Origin: Benincasa hispida
Lineage: Eukaryota; Streptophyta; Magnoliopsida; Cucurbitales; Cucurbitaceae
Assembly (NCBI RefSeq): GCF_009727055.1
Contig: NC_052349.1
Location: forward strand, 37,847,993-37,911,992
Length of the DNA: 64,000 bases
Direction: 5' to 3'
Positions within the stretch are counted from its first letter, which is position 1; every line of letters starts with the position of its first letter. The position numbers were made by a program, and so were the translations under genes. Below the pieces are notes generated by a model. It had not been told where the DNA came from and ran no database searches. It saw nothing but the letters and a program-made list of their open reading frames with translations. Positions 1 through 10,700 of the stretch are shown in pieces.

Positions 1-531
1 ATCTTTGTATGTTTACTTAATCATTGGTGTCTTTGATAGTGAAAATTATATTTCTTATAAGAAAAAGGTCACGTCTTTGTATTGGTGCATGTTTCCTTAG
101 ATCATTGGTGTCAACCTTGTATGTGTGTGTAATGGTCACTTTTTTTTTTTTTTTTTTAATGAAAGTTATGTTTCTATTTGGAAAAACCTTTTATGTACGT
201 GTTGCATGACTTGGGGGGTTATTTCCAAGTAGTTCGATGATGGTGGGTTGGGGATAAGAAATCTAGCATTTAAGGGGCCGTTTGATATAAGGTATTGAAG
301 ATACTTAGAAATAAATGATGCCTGAGAATATAAGATATTTGGAAATCAAAGACGACTGTGTTTGGTTGTGCATGGGAAATGCTATCAGAATTTGATTAAC
401 ATAAATTATGTTTGTATTTAATTTATAAAATTAAGTAGGATAATTTTGTATAATCTTAATAGATTAATTAATTAAACAATAAACATCATTTAATATATTG
501 ATAAAAATTGAATAAATTAAAATTAAAATTA

Positions 532-1505
532 GGCTAAATTATGCAAAATACCCCTAAACTTTGTACCTTGGGTAAAAAATATCCTTAAACTTCCAAAATG
601 AATTAAAAATATCCTTATCTTAGTTTTAGATGAAAACCATCATTGTTTTGTGTCGAAAATACCATGAACTTTCAAAAGTTTTAAAATAACCTTAAATTTT
701 AAAAAATTGGTTCAAAACCCTTATTGTCATATGAATAGAAACTGTTAATACCGTCTCACTTCTCTATTTTTTTCTCCCATGTCTTCTTCAATACCCTCTC
801 ACTCCCTTTTTTGTTAATTGTTTTACATTTGTTTATTTAAAATAAATAAATAAAAAAAAATTGCACACTTCAATAAAGGTATATAGACTATAATAAGAAG
901 AAAGAGAATAATGGAAGCACCGATGGATTTTAGGACTTAAATGTTTTAACAAAATTGTATGTTAGTAGTTGAGTGTGTGTTTATAACCAAATACATTTTT
1001 TTATTTGACTATTTATCGTTTTGGTATGTTTTAAGTGGAGATTTTGATTTTGGAATTTTGTGAGATTTTGCGGGATTTCATATTTTAACTTAAAATTTTG
1101 GTTGTTGAGAAAATTGGTGTAAGAATTGGAAAAACAGGAGAAAATGAGAAGGTCTATATGAAAATATGAAGATATCACTATAATTTGTTTTAAAATTGGT
1201 TTTTTTCGAACTCAAGAAAACTTTAACCAAATTGATCACCATACTATTGTAGAATCATTTAAAACTTTTTTTGGGGAAATTTTGGAGTTATGTTTGCAAC
1301 GAGCCAGGATATTAACGGTTTTTGTTGATATATTGAGAGTATTTTTGACACATTTGAAAGTTCATGGGTATCTTTTAAACAAAACTTTAACGATTTCCAT
1401 CCAAAACTAACGACAAGGGTATTTTTGAATTTTTTTTAAGATACAAGGGTATTTTTGAAACTTTTGAAAGTTGTAGTTCAAGGGCATTTTTTATAATTTA
1501 ACCCT
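532..1505. mobile_element. DNA transposon with long inverted termini (MULE-like)
   Basis: The left end (from 532: ggctaaattatg, then a 'tacccctaaac' tract) and the right end (near 1440-1505, ending in taaccct) are inverted copies of each other. Both arms read as tracts of the type 'aaatacccttgaacttt..aaaag' for roughly 150-200 bp. The middle is AT-rich and shows no transposase. Long degenerate inverted ends of this type are common in plant Mutator-like non-autonomous elements, but I could not find a clean 9-bp target duplication, so the superfamily is inferred. Confidence 0.5.
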
Positions 1506-1695
1506 AAAAGTAACCAATTAATATTTAATGAATGTCATATTATTATAATTAAGGCTTAATCATTTTTATAATTAATTAAGTTCAACATTCGTAATTTTAA
1601 TTTTAATTAAATAATATAAAAAAATATATTTTAATAAACAATGTGTAAAAAGTGAAGAAATGAGATAAAACCATGATATGTTAATAATAAATATA

Positions 1696-1916
1696 GGAGC
1701 TGTTTCTAAATATAGGTAAATGAACCAAAATATTTACAAATAATAACAATATATCATAGTCTATCTGTGATAGACCGTGATAAATAGCGATAGACTATTA
1801 TTTGTGTCTATCATGACACAGATAGTAGTCTATCGCTGTCTATCGTAAATAGACTGTGATATTTTGCCATTAGTTGTAAATATTTTTAATAGTTTTGTCA
1901 TTTAAAATAATTTTCC
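1696..1916. mobile_element. TATCA-palindrome MITE, subfamily 2
   Basis: A core of interleaved 'tagtctatc'/'gatagac' palindromes (1755-1860) is flanked by imperfect inverted ends: ggagctgtttctaaata on the left, and on the right the complement of ggaaaattattttaaatga. It shares its ends with copies at 2287-2441 and 3895-4010. The target duplication of this copy is unclear. Confidence 0.55.
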
Positions 1917-1927
1917 TAACTATAAAT

Positions 1928-2275
1928 GGTGTGTTTGGAGCAAGGACTATCTTAAGATTATAATAACCACCTCTTAATACAGTAAATACTATTTTGTATT
2001 CTCCAATTAGCTATAGTCAAAACTATTTCAAAACCCCTATTTGCTACCGTATTTACTATTTGCTACAATTTTTACTAATTTAGATTCATTATTTTTTTTT
2101 ATTTTTTGCTACAATGTTTACTATTTTCGTCTCAAACTAAAATAGTTTACACCTTAAACACATACTATTATGACCCCAACTAAAAAAATCTCCACCCAAA
2201 ATACACATTATTATAATTCAACTATAATAACCTAGGACTATAATAACCAACTCTTTGCCTCACGCCCCCAAAGTA
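1928..2275. mobile_element. MITE with 'gtgtttgg..' ends
   Basis: The left end (ggtgtgtttggagcaagg, followed by a 'ttataataacc' tract) and the inverted right end (..cacgcccccaaagt, with 'ataataaccaactc' inside) are imperfect inverted repeats. The interior is AT-rich and carries repeated 'tttgctac' and 'tactat' words. There is no coding capacity. The superfamily is unresolved (PIF/Harbinger or hAT type). Confidence 0.4.
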
Positions 2276-2286
2276 ATAAAAATTAA

Positions 2287-2441
2287 GGACAATTGTTTTA
2301 AATGACAAAACTGCTAAAAATATTTTCGAATGTAGCAAAATGTCACTGTCTAGCAGTGATCGACAATGATAGACACCGATAGGTGACATTTGCTATATTT
2401 GTAAATACGTTGACTCATTTTACTATATTTGAAAACAATCC
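2287..2441. mobile_element. TATCA-palindrome MITE, subfamily 2, with 9-bp TSD
   Basis: This 155-bp element starts ggacaattgttttaaatg and ends with the inverted form ..tttgaaaacaatcc. It has a short core of 'tagcagtgatcgacaatgatag' type. The flanks are aaaaattaa (2278-2286) and aaaaattag (2442-2450), an 8/9 match consistent with a Mutator-type 9-bp target duplication. Confidence 0.65.
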
Positions 2442-2446
2442 AAAAA

Positions 2447-3797
2447 TTAGTCACAATAAATAATTAACTGAATATAAATTATCAACGATGATTATATGTT
2501 CATAACGAAGGATCAAATTAAAATTAGTCTCTATGAATAATTGTTTGATTATAAAAAAAACAATAAGTAATCAATTCTTATTATTAAAAAAATGAATTTT
2601 TGTACTGACTAAATTTAGTTAATCATAGTTTATTAATTAAATATATTTAAGATATTGTTAGTTAATTAATTAATAATTTATGTAATTACGTAATTGCATT
2701 CATTTAATAAATTTTTATTGTAAAAATAAGTTAGGCAAATATTTTACCAGGTTATTATTGATTTGTTAAACAAATATTTATATTAATTTTGTTAAATTAA
2801 TATTAATTTAAATGATTAATTATTTAACTATATTCAAAATGATATTAGATATAAAATGAAAAACAAAAGAAGAGTGAAAAGAGAGCCTACAATTTTGGAA
2901 GGGAAAAGAAAACCCTTGTATGTGGGAAATGAGGATGTTGGGAATAATTTATTGAGGCCATTTGATTAGAGGTTTTTCTGCATGCAAATTGATACAGACA
3001 TCCAAATCCCATGTTTGTTTCACAATTTTCAACTAATTGCTTGGGAATAAATTACTCTCAGCATCCTCATTCCCCATAGACAAGGGTTTTCTATTCTCTT
3101 CCAAAACTGTGAGTTTTCTCTTTTCCCCTCTCCATCTGTTTTTCATTTTATATATAATTTCATTTGAAATATAATTATTAACTTAATAATATTAATTTAA
3201 CAAAATCAATATAAATATTTATTTTAATAAATCAATAAAAACCTATTAAAATATTTACTCAACTTACTTTTACAATAAAAATTTATTAAATAATGCAATT
3301 ATTTTTTTACATAAATTGTTAATTAATTAGTTAACAATATCTTAAATATATTTAATTAGTAAACTAAGATTAGTTAACTTTAGTTAGTACAATAATTTAT
3401 TTTTTATTGATAATAATTTATTATTTTATTTTTTTTAATAATCAATCAATTAGTTATTGAGATTAATTTTAAGGGGGATTTTCAAAAATAGAAAAATAAG
3501 GGAAACTATTTACATAAAATAGCGAAGTTTAATCTTCTTTGATAGAGACTGGTAGAAGTCTATCAATGTCTATAAGTGATAGAAACTGATAGAAGTTTAT
3601 CATTGATATTATGTGATAGATGCTGATAGAAGTCTATCAGTCTTTATCAGTGTTTTTTTTTGCTATTTTTGTAAATAATTTGACATTTTTTCTATCTGTG
3701 AAATTTTTCCTAATTTTAATTTGATCATTTTTTATGAACATATAACCATTATTGCTCATTTATAATTAGTTAATTATCTATTGTGATTAATTTATAT
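2447..3797. repeat. Large inverted repeat (fold-back), arms about 520 and 750 bp
   Basis: Left arm about 2447-2965 and right arm about 3045-3797 are inverted copies. For example, 'tgatattagatataaaatgaa' words near 2840 face 'ttcattttatatataatttc' near 3142, and 'tatatgttcataacg' near 2493 faces 'tatgaacatataac' near 3734. The right arm is longer because a 238-bp MITE (3473-3710) sits inside it. The centre (2965-3045) is a short unpaired spacer. No open frame was found. It could be a fold-back transposon or a source of long hairpin RNA. Confidence 0.7.
3473..3710. mobile_element. TATCA-palindrome MITE, subfamily 1, with perfect 9-bp TSD
   Basis: The element is 238 bp. The left end gggggattttcaaaaatag and the right end (complement ggaaaaatttcacagatag) form imperfect inverted repeats. 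The core is a series of 'tatca(g)tgatagaa(a)ctgatagaag' palindromes. The flanks taattttaa at 3464-3472 and 3711-3719 are identical. It interrupts the right arm of the large inverted repeat, so it is younger than that structure. Confidence 0.75.
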
Positions 3798-3894
3798 TAC
3801 TTCATTCATTATTAACATATCATATTTATAGAACTTCTTTTTAGTATTCTTTATTAATATATCATATTTTTATCTCATTTTTTTAGAAAAATTA

Positions 3895-4010
3895 TTTTAA
3901 ATGACAAAACTGCTAAGAATATTTATAACTAATAGCAAAATATTAGTCTATCTATGATAGACTGTGATGGACACAAATATAAGTCTTCAAAATATCACAG
4001 TCATTCTGGG
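3895..4010. mobile_element. Truncated TATCA-palindrome MITE, subfamily 2
   Basis: It begins with the subfamily-2 end (attattttaaatgacaaaac) and continues through the 'gtctatctatgatagac' core to about 4005. It then stops abruptly against unrelated sequence without its second terminus. Confidence 0.45.
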
Positions 4011-4734
4011 GAATGGGTCATCAAACTTTATCCAAATGTTTATAAAATCTAAACTTTTTTTTTTGGGGAACCTTACTCTGGTCAGACGTGTCTTGTGATA
4101 CATTTGGACACATGGTGGACATGTTTCCAACAAACAAAAAACGTGGTTGCTTTCATTATTATTGTTTCATAAATATTAATATTAGACATGTGGATATGTG
4201 CCTATACGAAATGAGAAGTTCTAGAAAAACTCATGGCTGATGGCATTTTTGTACAAGGAATATTTGATTTCGTGGCGTGAAGGATCTCTCTCTCTCTCTC
4301 TTGGGGTGATCCCTTCTTTAGTGGAGGGCCAGAGGCTATGATTTTCCTAATGGTTCTTATAGGCATCTATCTAACTGGATTGTTTTTTGGTTCACATTGG
4401 ATACATGCATGTCGGTCGAAGAAGAATAGAAAACTGACCTCCCCCTTGAAACTGAACTGATAGCTGTATCTATCAAACTAAACCAACTTTAACCATGGGG
4501 GGGGATGGGGGATGGGGATTTATAGACTTAGGTTAATGCCACTTATTAGACTTAGTGGGGAGCTTGTTGATGTGTGGGATATAATCGTCCTAAGCCCGTA
4601 TGCAGATGGTCTATAATTTGTTTCCTTTTCTATTTGGCTTCATTCAGATTGATTACATGGAGCATGGTGCTTTACATCTTGTCTGTATCATTTGCTTTTC
4701 CCCGTTCTTATCTTGCTAATTCTTGCTTATACAG
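4011..4734. other. Non-coding stretch before the first visible nicastrin exon
   Basis: This is probably intron of the nicastrin gene. It contains a short CT microsatellite (about 4286-4302), a G-rich tract (4497-4518) and a pyrimidine-rich run leading to the acceptor ..tatacag at 4734. I looked for the preceding nicastrin exon here and in 1-4010 and did not find it. Confidence 0.5.
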
Positions 4735-7700
4735 CTTGTTTTTGTTGTCTTCACTGGAGAGTCCTGGGGCTATCTTGGTAGTAGGAGATTTTTGCTTGAA
4801 CTTGATTTACAGTCTGATGCTGTCAGCGGCCTTAACAATAGGTTAATTGATTCGGTATACTACTGAACCTGTAAATTAGTGCTCTGAATTTTAGTTTTCT
4901 TATACTCATTATTCTTTGACAATGTAGAATTACACTTGTCTCCAAGGGAAGAACTCCATTTTCTACTTTTCTTGCTTGAGTGTCTTCCTAGTACATTATC
5001 ACTGGAAAAATGCATTATGGATGAAAATAATCATCCAAATCCTTTGGCTGCTAATTTGTAACAGTCAAAGGATGATTTTCCCCTTCTCGTGTGTAGTTGG
5101 GTTCTGTTCATATCGCATGTATGTGGTTTAATATTTGTACACAATTCTGGTAAGTTTTTGGCGGGGATGTTTATCTTTGAATCTTTTCTCTTTATTTTTA
5201 AAATTTTGTTTCCGTAATTTGTTCTTTTCAATTGGGAAGGTACATGTATCCTTAAATTTTTTTCAAACCGTTCTTAGCCAGGGTCCTACGTATTTCTTGT
5301 CAGCTTTCAGGACTCAAGTTTTTGTTAGTAGTCTTAAATCACTGATTGATCTAAAAGTTTAAGCTAATAGGTGAAGGTAAATTTAATTATAATATCTAAC
5401 ACTCCCCTTCACTTGTGGGCTTGAAATATGAAGAAGGCCCAACAAGTGGAAATGAATATTAATTGGGGAGGAAAGAACGTTGCAGAGATTTGAACACAGG
5501 ACATCTTGAACCAACCTGCTCTGATACAATTTTAAATCATCGATTGACCCAAAAGTTTAAGCTAATGGGTGAAGGTAAATTTAGTTATAATATCTGACAA
5601 ATAGAAACCTTGAGAAGATTATGAGAGATTTCCTATGGAAACCCTTCCTAGGGGGCCACACTATGATGAAACATTGTGTCTAAGTTGAGTATTTAGAGAG
5701 CGTTTGGCCATTGGGAATTTGAGACTTCGGAATGGCGATTTCCCTTGGAATCAAATGTTTTGTTAGCGAGTGCGAGCCCCACCCATTTAAATGGGCCCCA
5801 TTACGTGGTTCAAAAGGAACAACTTACAATACTTGGTTAGCTTTTGGTCTTCCCTCCTTGGATGGCTTGAAGACCTATTTTTGGAAAGATTGTCGGGTGA
5901 GGCACACACGTCTTTGTTAGAGTTCCTTTTTCATTATCAATCTTCATCTAGGCTGCACTCTGTCATTGGTTGCCTCCTTTTTGGGTCTTTCTCCTTGGTT
6001 CGACTTGGGTTTTCGTAGACTTGTCTTTTTGGGAGTTTGTGTATGTTGTTGCCTATCCCTCTTGGATTCCTTAGTTATCCTTGTGGGAATTTGGAATGTT
6101 AGGTGTTGGTTTCCTAGTCCTTCGAAAGGCTTCTCCTGCGATTTCTTTTCCAATCTTTTGGCAGCCCTTGTTCCCATTCCTTGTTCCCTTCTACTCAATA
6201 TGGAAGGTGTATTCTCCAAAGAAGGTCAAATACTTTGGATTGGATTCAGAAACTATTCTTCTGTCTTGAGACCAAAATGGTATTTTCTCTACATGCAGGC
6301 ATTGAGGATCTAGGTCATTCGCTGTGATTGTGCTAGTTTTTTTTGCCATATTAGGGATCACATGTTTGGGACTCTAGGGGTGAGCTAGCTTGGTTCATTA
6401 CAAAGATTGTTCTTGTGTGATGTAGAAAGTATTGGTCCAGTCTCCCTTTAGGGAGAAAAAGGAAGCAGTTTACAAAGGACGGTTTTTTTGCCATCATTTG
6501 GGGCATATGGCTGGCGAGAAATAATTGGAGCTTATGAGAGATTTCCTTTGAGAATGGTTGGATGAAGGAAGAGGTTTTGAGCTGGGAAGCTTGTGAATTT
6601 GTTTGTGTGGGGGGTTGGATATTTAAGGATTTGGAACAAAGCTCCGTTGGCTAAGTGGTATGGTGTTTCCCCTATGAACTCGAATTTTTAGGCATAGAAT
6701 CATTGTGAGTTAGTACGACTCTCACCCCTTTGAGTGGTCTTCTAGTGGGGTTAAAGGCATGCACCAGAATCCCTGGAAGGATATTTCTCTTGAGATTCCC
6801 TCTTTCTCCCATTTAGTTAATTATGTGGTGGGGGAAGGTGAGGCCATGTACTTCTGGGAGGATCTTTGGGTGAGCGATAATTCCCTCTCCTCTGTCTTGG
6901 GCATGCTTGACCATCCTCAACCACCCTATATTTATGCCTTGTGACTAGTTTTAGCAAGTTGTTTTTCATTTTCATATTGTTTTCCTTGTTAAGTTGCTCC
7001 TTGCCATTTTGATGTGCAAGCTTGACATTGTTGAAATTGTGCAGAATGTACTATAGTGGACACCCACTTGTCAACCCCCGACCAAGTGTTTTTCTCTTTG
7101 CAATCAAATACCTTCTTGGAATTGACAGTCTACAATGCGCTCTCTTTCACATTTTTTTTTGAATCGGTAACAATAGGCTAGACCCTACATTGAAGTTGTC
7201 TGCGACTTTCGAGTGGGGTAAGAATTTTAATCGATTTGTTGTTCTTCAGTTTTTTGTCACTAGAAGTTTCTTTTGAAGTCTTTCAGTGAGTCTTTCAGTG
7301 GGTGTTGTAGTTTTGGGCCTTTTTTACCATTCTTCACTTCAAGTGGGTTTTCGATAGCTTGTTTAAGATCAACGGTTTCCCGTTTGGTTGGCATTTTAGA
7401 AGTTTTTCGTCAGTTGTTTTGTCTACTTGCAGTGTTTGTTTACATTGAGAAGTTTCACATTGGAATAATTCTTTGAGCCTATCAAGATTAGTTGCTTTTG
7501 GTTTTGTTTGAGTTCGATTAGGGTATTGTCTTCTATTATTGGTTGTATTTGGCCGAAATGGTTGTAAATGCTATATTTTGTTAAGCATTAAGTCTCTTTT
7601 CATTTTATCAATGAAAAGTCTTGTTTCCTTTTTATTTTTTTTAAAAATTGTGATTGATTATGGATTGAAGACATTGCGAAGAAATATGATTGCAAGATGG

Positions 7701-10700
7701 GCTCCTGGTCAACAGAATACTTGGGACTCCCTTTTTGGTAAAGCCCTCTTCTAAGTCCTTTAGGCTTTCCTCCTGGCAGCACAATTTTTTTTCCAAGGGA
7801 GGCAGACACTCTTTTGAAAGCCACTCTTTTGAACTTGCCCATTCACTACTTGTCCCCTTTTCAAATTCCACCGAAAGTGGTGGTTATCATTGATAAAAAA
7901 TTTAGAAGTTGGGCTGTTGTTTTTTCTGCTTTTGGTTGGAATATTGCTGCCCCACTGGCCATTATAGCATGGGTCAGAATGTTTTTCGCCGATCATCCTT
8001 TTAAGGGTACAAAAGGACTCCTATGGGACAGCATTAACAGAGCCATTCTTTCGAAGATTTGGGATGAAAGGAATTCTAGGATCTTCAATGGAAAAGAAAG
8101 ATCCCCCGGGATATTCTTGAATTATCTATTTTCAATGGCCTTTTCTGGTGTAAAAATTTACAGCCCCTCAATAGTTACGATTTAAACTTCCTTGTATCGA
8201 ATTGAAGGAATCTTTTGTAATCCCGTTTATGGCTCATTTTGTACTCTTTGAAGATTTCATTCATCAATAAAATAGTTTCTTATAAAAAAAAAAAAAAAGA
8301 AAAAAAGTTTAGAAGTTCCCTATGTCTGGCAATTGAATCGGCAACACCAAACATCTCCTATGTTGGACATTCTCAAATGTCCTTTACACGGTGACCTTGG
8401 CATTTTTTATATTAGACATTGAAAAAAATCTCTTTTAGCCAAATAGTTATGGTGCTTCAATCAAGAGTGGAGATCTCTCATCAAGGGTAAATTTGGATCC
8501 TATCACTTTGACCAAAAACCATCTAGCCACCATACATTCTCATCTAAAAGTCCTTGGACCCACATTTTGAAGCTGAAGGACCTCTTTTACAGCAATATCC
8601 AGTGCAAAGTTGGAAATGGAGCCTCGGCTTTCTTGTCAGATGTTTGGTTTGGTTCTTCTCCTTTCAAGCAAAGCTTCCCACGATCATTTACCATTGCTGA
8701 ATCTAAAGCTGCCTCCATTACTGATGTGTGGAATTTCGATAATGAATCTTGGTCTTTAAAGTTTAAAAGACATCTAAAAGACTGAACCAATCTCCTACTG
8801 GGTATTCAGCTCTTGAGCCAGCCCGATTGTTGGATTTGGAAGCTTGAAACTAATGGTCTTTTCTCTACAAGTTCATTATTGACACAATTATCTTCTGACA
8901 ACTCATCCAATGCGATTGACTTTTATATAAAGAGTTGGAAATTCAATGCCCTAAAAGGATCAAGTTTCTAGTTTGGGAGAGATTAGCCACTCTCGCCTTA
9001 ACACTATTGGATTGGCTACAAACTAGATGCCCCTAGATCAATATATCCTCCTCAGAATGATGCCTTTGCCAAAGAAACAGTGAAACAACGAACCATTTGT
9101 TCATCCACTGCCCGTTTGGTAATACTATTTGGACTGAATTGCTCCTTGCCTTCAATTGGACCAAAGTCCTCCCATATGGCTTGTTGGGCTGGGTCAGCAT
9201 GACATTACTGGACCATTCCTTCAAAGACACAAAAGCTTATTTATGGGCCAGCTTCATTTGCGCGGCTTTGTCCTAGATTTTGGAACAAAGGAACGCTGGA
9301 ATCTTAAAAAACAACTCAAATTCCACCAATGATGTAATAGAGGCTTCCATTTTTAATGCTCTCTATCGGTGTAAACAGTTACAGTCTCTTGAAAGTTTTC
9401 TTGTTGCAAATTGGAACAATCTTTTGTACTTCCTAAGGCCCTTTTTGTAATCCTTTTGGATATTTCATTATGAAATGTTTCTTATAAAAAAAAAAAAAAA
9501 AAAAAACTGAAAATGGTTATACTTATCATGACCAAAGAAAATTCGAATGGTGCATAGTTTTCAATAGAAATTCTCAGACTCCTGAAAGCATATACCTACG
9601 GATGGTGCCTTCACTGCCAGGATCGTTTCAATAAATTGGCAATTACATGTGGGTGAGAAAAGTACGTAGGCTTAGACAATAACTTTTCTCCATCACATGA
9701 GATAAAGAACGTGATGTTTCAGAGATTCCTAGTTGAGGAAAATAAGGATTTCATACAGTCATATTTGAAAGTGGTTTAGCATGGCATTTCATTTGAATGA
9801 CATGATGTGGATTTGGCATGATATCAGAAAAGTAACTTTTTTTTTTTTGAGGTAGAGCTGCCTTCATTTATTTATTTTTTGTTCTTTGGTCTCTGTGTTC
9901 TTTTCTTTTCTTTTCTTTTTGATAGTTTCGGTCCATTTTATTGAAGATAAAAAGTTGAACTCACTGTGCTTTCACTTGTTCAATTTAGGTTTTTGAAATT
10001 GGATCTGTTGGAAAGAGCTCCAGTCATGGTTTTGGAAAGTTTTTCGCTCATATGACAGAGGTAATGGCTTCTTTCCTCTTAATTATTATTTTAAGGGCAA
10101 ATTAACTTCTTGGTTTCTGAGGTTAGAGACGTCCATTTTATTTTACCAGCATGGTTTCTTTACCCTGCCTTTGCAGAAAGAATGGGGGAGAGAGTGGAGA
10201 GAGATTTCTCTCCGTTGAGTAGGGTCGGGGATGTCCCCAGCCTTGCCTTGATTCCCCACCTCGTCCCATCTAGTTTTATATATATATATATATATAATAC
10301 ATAAAACAAACCCTAATTTATAATGACTAAAGAAGGAAATTGAGGGCAATTTTGTTGGATTTCCTTTTCTTTTTTTCCTTTTTGGAAATACGTTGTAATG
10401 TTTAAGTTGAAGACTATGTTGTTGTATTTGTATATTGGAATTTTAACTTTTAGAAATTAGGGTGATTTGAACATTCTGTTTATATTTTTACACTTGGCAT
10501 AGGAAATTTTATTTTTTCCCCTTTAAACGGAAATTGGATTGGAAATGATCCACTAAAGCATAGAAACTTTTAAAAATGTATTTGGTTGAGAATAAATTAA
10601 AAAAGAAAAAGCAAATGAAAAATTTTCCCTTTGGGGAACTTGAACCCCACAAGGAATGTGTGTATGATCCCCGAGGAACTAAACTTAGCAATTTCAGGAG

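Noticed and set aside
4842..4843. GT at 4842 as the donor of the first visible nicastrin exon
   Set aside because: It leaves two extra bases and breaks the frame into the 9989 exon. The donor at 4855 (gtatac) gives LNNRLIDS joined to VFEIGSVGK, matching the family.
4574..4846. A 90-codon open frame over the first visible nicastrin exon
   Set aside because: It is in a different frame. The +1-shifted reading of 4735-4854 gives GESWGYLGSRRF and is clearly nicastrin.
5944..6313. Open frames of 91-115 codons on both strands
   Set aside because: They are overlapping shadows within a decayed LINE; the + strand LINE motifs explain the sequence.
6650..6700. tRNA-like 'ggctaagtggta..gaactcgaatt' word in the LINE region
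   Set aside because: It cannot be folded by eye into a cloverleaf and lies inside LINE-derived sequence; no tRNA gene is supported.
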